DNA from: Desulfobotulus pelophilus
Lineage (GTDB): Bacteria > Desulfobacterota > Desulfobacteria > Desulfobacterales > ASO4-4
Direction of reading: 5' to 3'
Assembly (NCBI RefSeq): GCF_026155325.1
Contig: NZ_JAPFPW010000015.1
Span: 1 to 64,000 of the forward strand
DNA length: 64,000 nucleotides
The translations under genes and the position numbers were made by a program. Below, piece by piece: positions 61,405 through 64,000 of the stretch. Positions within the stretch are counted from its first letter, which is position 1, and each line of letters starts with the position of its first letter. The notes below the pieces were generated by a model, which worked only from the letters and a program-made list of their open reading frames with translations, did not search any database and was not told where the DNA came from.

Positions 61405-61431
61405 TTCGTGAATCACGAATCACTCAGTGAT
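61405..61431. promoter_or_regulatory. Tandem palindromes, probable operator upstream of the fusion gene
   Basis: TTCGTGAATCACGAA (61405-61419) is a perfect 7-bp palindrome about one centre base. ATCACTCAGTGAT (61419-61431) is a second, sharing one base. Arrays like this upstream of acyl-CoA genes usually bind TetR- or FadR-type repressors. The distance to the promoter (about 120 bp) is large for direct repression. Confidence 0.5.
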
Positions 61432-61552
61432 TTGTATACCTACTACCTGTGGTGTTATTTCTCGGTATTTTTTCAGGATTGAAGCGTAAAAGTTTTTGAT
61501 TTTTTATGAAATTGTTTCTTTGTTGCCTGGGTGTGGTACGGGGTGAAATTCC

Positions 61553-61582
61553 TTGACACACAAACAAAGTTTTTGATATGGC
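61553..61582 (+). promoter_or_regulatory. Sigma-70-type promoter of the fusion gene
   Basis: TTGACA (61553-61558) is followed after 18 bp by TATGGC (61577-61582); GATATG lies two bases to the left as an alternative -10. The leader would be about 60 nt, ending in AGGAGG before the ATG. Confidence 0.55.
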
Positions 61583-61651
61583 AATGAGTACAATTCAGGC
61601 AGTCGAATTTTGTTGGGTTTGCTTGTCAATTATTATATTCAGGAGGTAATC

Positions 61652-64000
61652 ATGAGTAGAAAAATCAGAAAGGCCGCTGTTATCGGTTCCGGTATCATGG
61701 GTGGCGGTATCGCCGCTCTGCTGGCCGCAGCAGGAGCCGATGTTTACCTGTACGACATCGTTCCCTTTGACCTGAAGGACGAAGAAAAAAATGATCCTGC
61801 GGCGAGAAACCGCATTGTTGAAGCCGGTATGAAAGGTGCTCTCAACGCAAGACCTGCCCTTTTCTATACCAAAAAAGATGCTGCCCGCATCAAAACCTGC
61901 AACCTGACAGACGATTTCGACAAGCTCGGTGAGTGCGACTGGATCTGTGAAGTTGTTGTGGAAAATCTGAAGATCAAGCAGGATCTTTTTGCGCGTGTTG
62001 AAAAGGTGATGAAGCCCGGTGCCATTATCTCCTCCAACACCTCGGGTATTCCCCTTGCTAAAATTTCCGAAGGCCGTTCCGATGCATTCAAAAAGAACTT
62101 CCTTGGAACTCATTTCTTCAACCCCGTACGTTACATGCATCTCCTTGAGCTGATCCCCGGCGCCGAAACCAGCCAGGAAGTTCTTGACTTCATGGCTAAT
62201 TTCGGTGAAGTGAGCTTGGGTAAAGGGATTGTATGGGCTAAAGATACCCCCAACTTTATCGGTAACCGTATCGGTATCCAGGGTATTGGCGTTGTTATGC
62301 AGAAGGTTGTTGAAGACGGCATCACCATTGCCGAAGCCGATGCGCTTTTCGGGTCGGCCATGGGACGTCCCAGAACCGCCATCTTCGGTACCGCCGACCT
62401 TGTCGGTATGGACACCATGGTGCATGTTGCGGATAACTCCTATAGCCTCTGCCCTGATGATGAAATGCGCGATACCGTTGCCGTTCCCCAATATGTTAAA
62501 GACATGGTGGCTTCCGGCAAACTCGGTGACAAAACCAAGCAGGGTTTCTATAAAAAAGGCAAAACCCCTGAAGGTAAGCGCTTCAAGCAGCAGATTGATC
62601 CCAAGACCGGTGAGTATACTGACATTGAAAAGCCTGACTTTCCCTGTCTTGCCGCTGCCAAAGCCAAAGATACCCTGGCTGAAAAAATCGCCACTGTTGT
62701 ATGGGGCGAAGACAAAGGTGCTCAGTTTGTATGGAAGTGTACCGCTTCCCAGCTGACCTACTGCGCCAATCGCATTCCCGAAATTGCCGACAGCCTTGTT
62801 GAAATCGACAATGCCATGAAGTGGGGCTATGGCTGGGAAGTGGGTCCCTTTGAAGCATGGGATGCCATTGGAGTTCGCAAATCCGTAGAACGTATGGAAA
62901 AAGAAGGTCTGCTTGTATCCGCCAAAGTGAAGGACATGCTGGCCAAAGGCAATGAAACCTTCTACAAAATGGATTCCGGCAAGCTCTTCTACTATGACTT
63001 CGCTTCTGCCACCTATAAAGAAGTTCCTGCCAATGAAGCCGCCATCAGTCTGGCAGCCATCAAGGCAGACAATAAAGTTGTGAAAACCTGCCCCTCTGCC
63101 AGCCTGATCGACATCGGCGATGGCGTATTCTGCATTGAATTCCATACCAAGATGAATGCCCTGAACAAGGAAATCATCGAATTCATGGGTACGTCCATGG
63201 ATTATGTGGATGAGAATGGTGTGGGTGTGGTTATCGGTAACCAGGCCGGTGGTATGCCCGGTGCATTCTCCGCAGGTGCCGACCTTTCCTTTGTTTCCAA
63301 GCTGGCCCACGACAAAGCCTACAGCGAGATCGAAAGTTTCCTCGCCATGGCCCATGCCGGTCTTCAGCGTGCCACCTACTCCAAGTTCCCCGTGGTTGCC
63401 GCTCCTTACGGTATGACCCTGGGTGGTGGCTGCGAAACCTGCCTCAGTGCGGATAAAATTGTTGCCCATGCCGACCTGTTCATGGGTCTGGTGGAAATCG
63501 GTGTTGGTCTGCTTCCCGCCGGTGGTGGCTGCCTCAATCTGTACAAGAAAATGATCGATTCCCTTCCCGGCGGTACGGCCAAAGAAGTGGATCTGACCAA
63601 ATTCTTCATCAGCTCCTTCATGGCCATTGCCATGGCCAAGGTGTCCATGAGTGCGGAAGGTGCCGTTGCCAACGGTCATATGCATCCCTGGAAAGACCGC
63701 ATTGTTCTGAACCGCGATCTTCTCATTGGTGAAGCCAAAAAAGAAGTTCTCACCATGGTTTCTTCCGGATACAGAGCGCCTCAGCAGAAAAAAGTCCGTG
63801 TTGTGGGTGTGGAAGGTCAGGGCATGGTTACGGCTGAGCTGTACAACATGCAAAGTGGTGGTTTCCTCAGTGAATACGATGCCTTCCTTGCCAAGCGCAT
63901 TGCCTTTGTTATCTCCGGCGGTAATGTAAAAACCGGTATGGAAGTCAGCGAAGACAGCATTCTCAAGCTGGAGAGAGAAGCTTTTGTTGATTTCTGCAAG
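61652..64000 (+). CDS. 3-hydroxyacyl-CoA dehydrogenase / enoyl-CoA hydratase fusion (incomplete at the window end)
   Basis: At least 783 codons are present and the frame is open to the window edge. The first half is a 3-hydroxyacyl-CoA dehydrogenase: Rossmann AVIGSGIMGGGIA (about 9-21), the active-site HFFNPV, and IVWAKDTPNFIGNR. The second half is a crotonase with FSAGADLSF and APYGMTLGGGCE oxyanion-hole elements, then GVGLLPAGGGCLNLY. The order (dehydrogenase first, hydratase second) is the reverse of E. coli FadB. It catalyses the two middle steps of beta-oxidation. AGGAGG lies before the ATG. The antisense frame of 752 codons is a shadow. Confidence 0.95.
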   Translation, partial: MSRKIRKAAVIGSGIMGGGIAALLAAAGADVYLYDIVPFDLKDEEKNDPAARNRIVEAGMKGALNARPALFYTKKDAARIKTCNLTDDFDKLGECDWICEVVVENLKIKQDLFARVEKVMKPGAIISSNTSGIPLAKISEGRSDAFKKNFLGTHFFNPVRYMHLLELIPGAETSQEVLDFMANFGEVSLGKGIVWAKDTPNFIGNRIGIQGIGVVMQKVVEDGITIAEADALFGSAMGRPRTAIFGTADLVGMDTMVHVADNSYSLCPDDEMRDTVAVPQYVKDMVASGKLGDKTKQGFYKKGKTPEGKRFKQQIDPKTGEYTDIEKPDFPCLAAAKAKDTLAEKIATVVWGEDKGAQFVWKCTASQLTYCANRIPEIADSLVEIDNAMKWGYGWEVGPFEAWDAIGVRKSVERMEKEGLLVSAKVKDMLAKGNETFYKMDSGKLFYYDFASATYKEVPANEAAISLAAIKADNKVVKTCPSASLIDIGDGVFCIEFHTKMNALNKEIIEFMGTSMDYVDENGVGVVIGNQAGGMPGAFSAGADLSFVSKLAHDKAYSEIESFLAMAHAGLQRATYSKFPVVAAPYGMTLGGGCETCLSADKIVAHADLFMGLVEIGVGLLPAGGGCLNLYKKMIDSLPGGTAKEVDLTKFFISSFMAIAMAKVSMSAEGAVANGHMHPWKDRIVLNRDLLIGEAKKEVLTMVSSGYRAPQQKKVRVVGVEGQGMVTAELYNMQSGGFLSEYDAFLAKRIAFVISGGNVKTGMEVSEDSILKLEREAFVDFCK

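Larger units (their letters stand above)
61352..61651. other. Upstream region of the beta-oxidation fusion gene
   Basis: This 300-bp region contains the terminator end, two tandem palindromes and a promoter (all listed separately). I see no gene in it. Confidence 0.6.

Noticed and set aside
61595-63853. Minus-strand open frame of 752 codons opposite the beta-oxidation fusion gene
   Set aside because: The plus strand encodes a recognisable HAD/crotonase fusion with a strong ribosome site; the minus frame is a shadow.
1-64000. CRISPR arrays, tRNA or rRNA genes, insertion sequences, prophage genes
   Set aside because: I found no periodic repeats, no clear tRNA cloverleaf, and no transposase, integrase or phage genes.

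Overview
The window reads like a chromosomal segment of a Gram-negative sulfate-reducer-type bacterium (Desulfobacterota, probably Desulfobacterales). Supporting this are long acyl-CoA dehydrogenase and 3-hydroxyacyl-CoA dehydrogenase/enoyl-CoA hydratase genes, an NfnAB-type bifurcating transhydrogenase, a type IV pilus operon, an outer-membrane LpxR-like protein, and a multi-subunit Mrp/Mbh-type cation antiporter. The taxonomic placement is inference from gene content; there is no rRNA or tRNA. I found no insertion sequence, prophage, integron or CRISPR array.

Layout. 1-4711 (minus): start of hpt, a CbpA-like DnaJ, a FetAB-type transporter and mnmG. 4842-10897: a TIGR01212 radical SAM protein, a small secreted protein, a dihydrouridine synthase (minus), then an exported SUOX-fold protein followed directly by a hybrid-type sensor kinase. 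11068-18949 (plus): lipoprotein ApbE, a dienoyl-CoA isomerase-like crotonase, rimO, a polyprenyl diphosphate synthase, a FlgT/LPP20-like exported protein, a double SH3b protein, a PfkB kinase and a YfgM-like protein, closed by two terminators. 19353-22227 (minus): a sigma-54 response regulator and its kinase. 22957-28850 (plus): pilMNOPQ. 29062-31540 (minus): acyl-CoA dehydrogenase and tatA. 31840-37870: a MoxR ATPase with a VWA partner, tatD (minus), nfnA-nfnB and ogt. 38024-46137 (minus): a cyclic-nucleotide-binding protein and a nine-gene Mrp/Mbh-type antiporter cluster. 46550-52446 (plus): a complete dipeptide/oligopeptide ABC transporter. 52509-61351: a CorC/HlyC-type protein, LpxR-like protein, two paralogous orphan proteins, an RlmL-type methyltransferase, an EamA transporter, a Na/Pi cotransporter and SSB. 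61652-64000: the start of the beta-oxidation fusion gene.

How the genes work together. Four genes fit fatty-acid or acyl-CoA oxidation (crotonase, acyl-CoA dehydrogenase, the HAD/ECH fusion, and NfnAB for reductant balance). The antiporter cluster has the gene order of the Mrp module of archaeal membrane-bound hydrogenases, but carries three MrpD-like subunits and an MbhE-MnhB fusion. The most unusual material lies in that cluster, the exported SUOX-fold/kinase pair, the MoxR-VWA pair with a degenerate metal site, the two orphan paralogues, and several strong inverted repeats in intergenic DNA.
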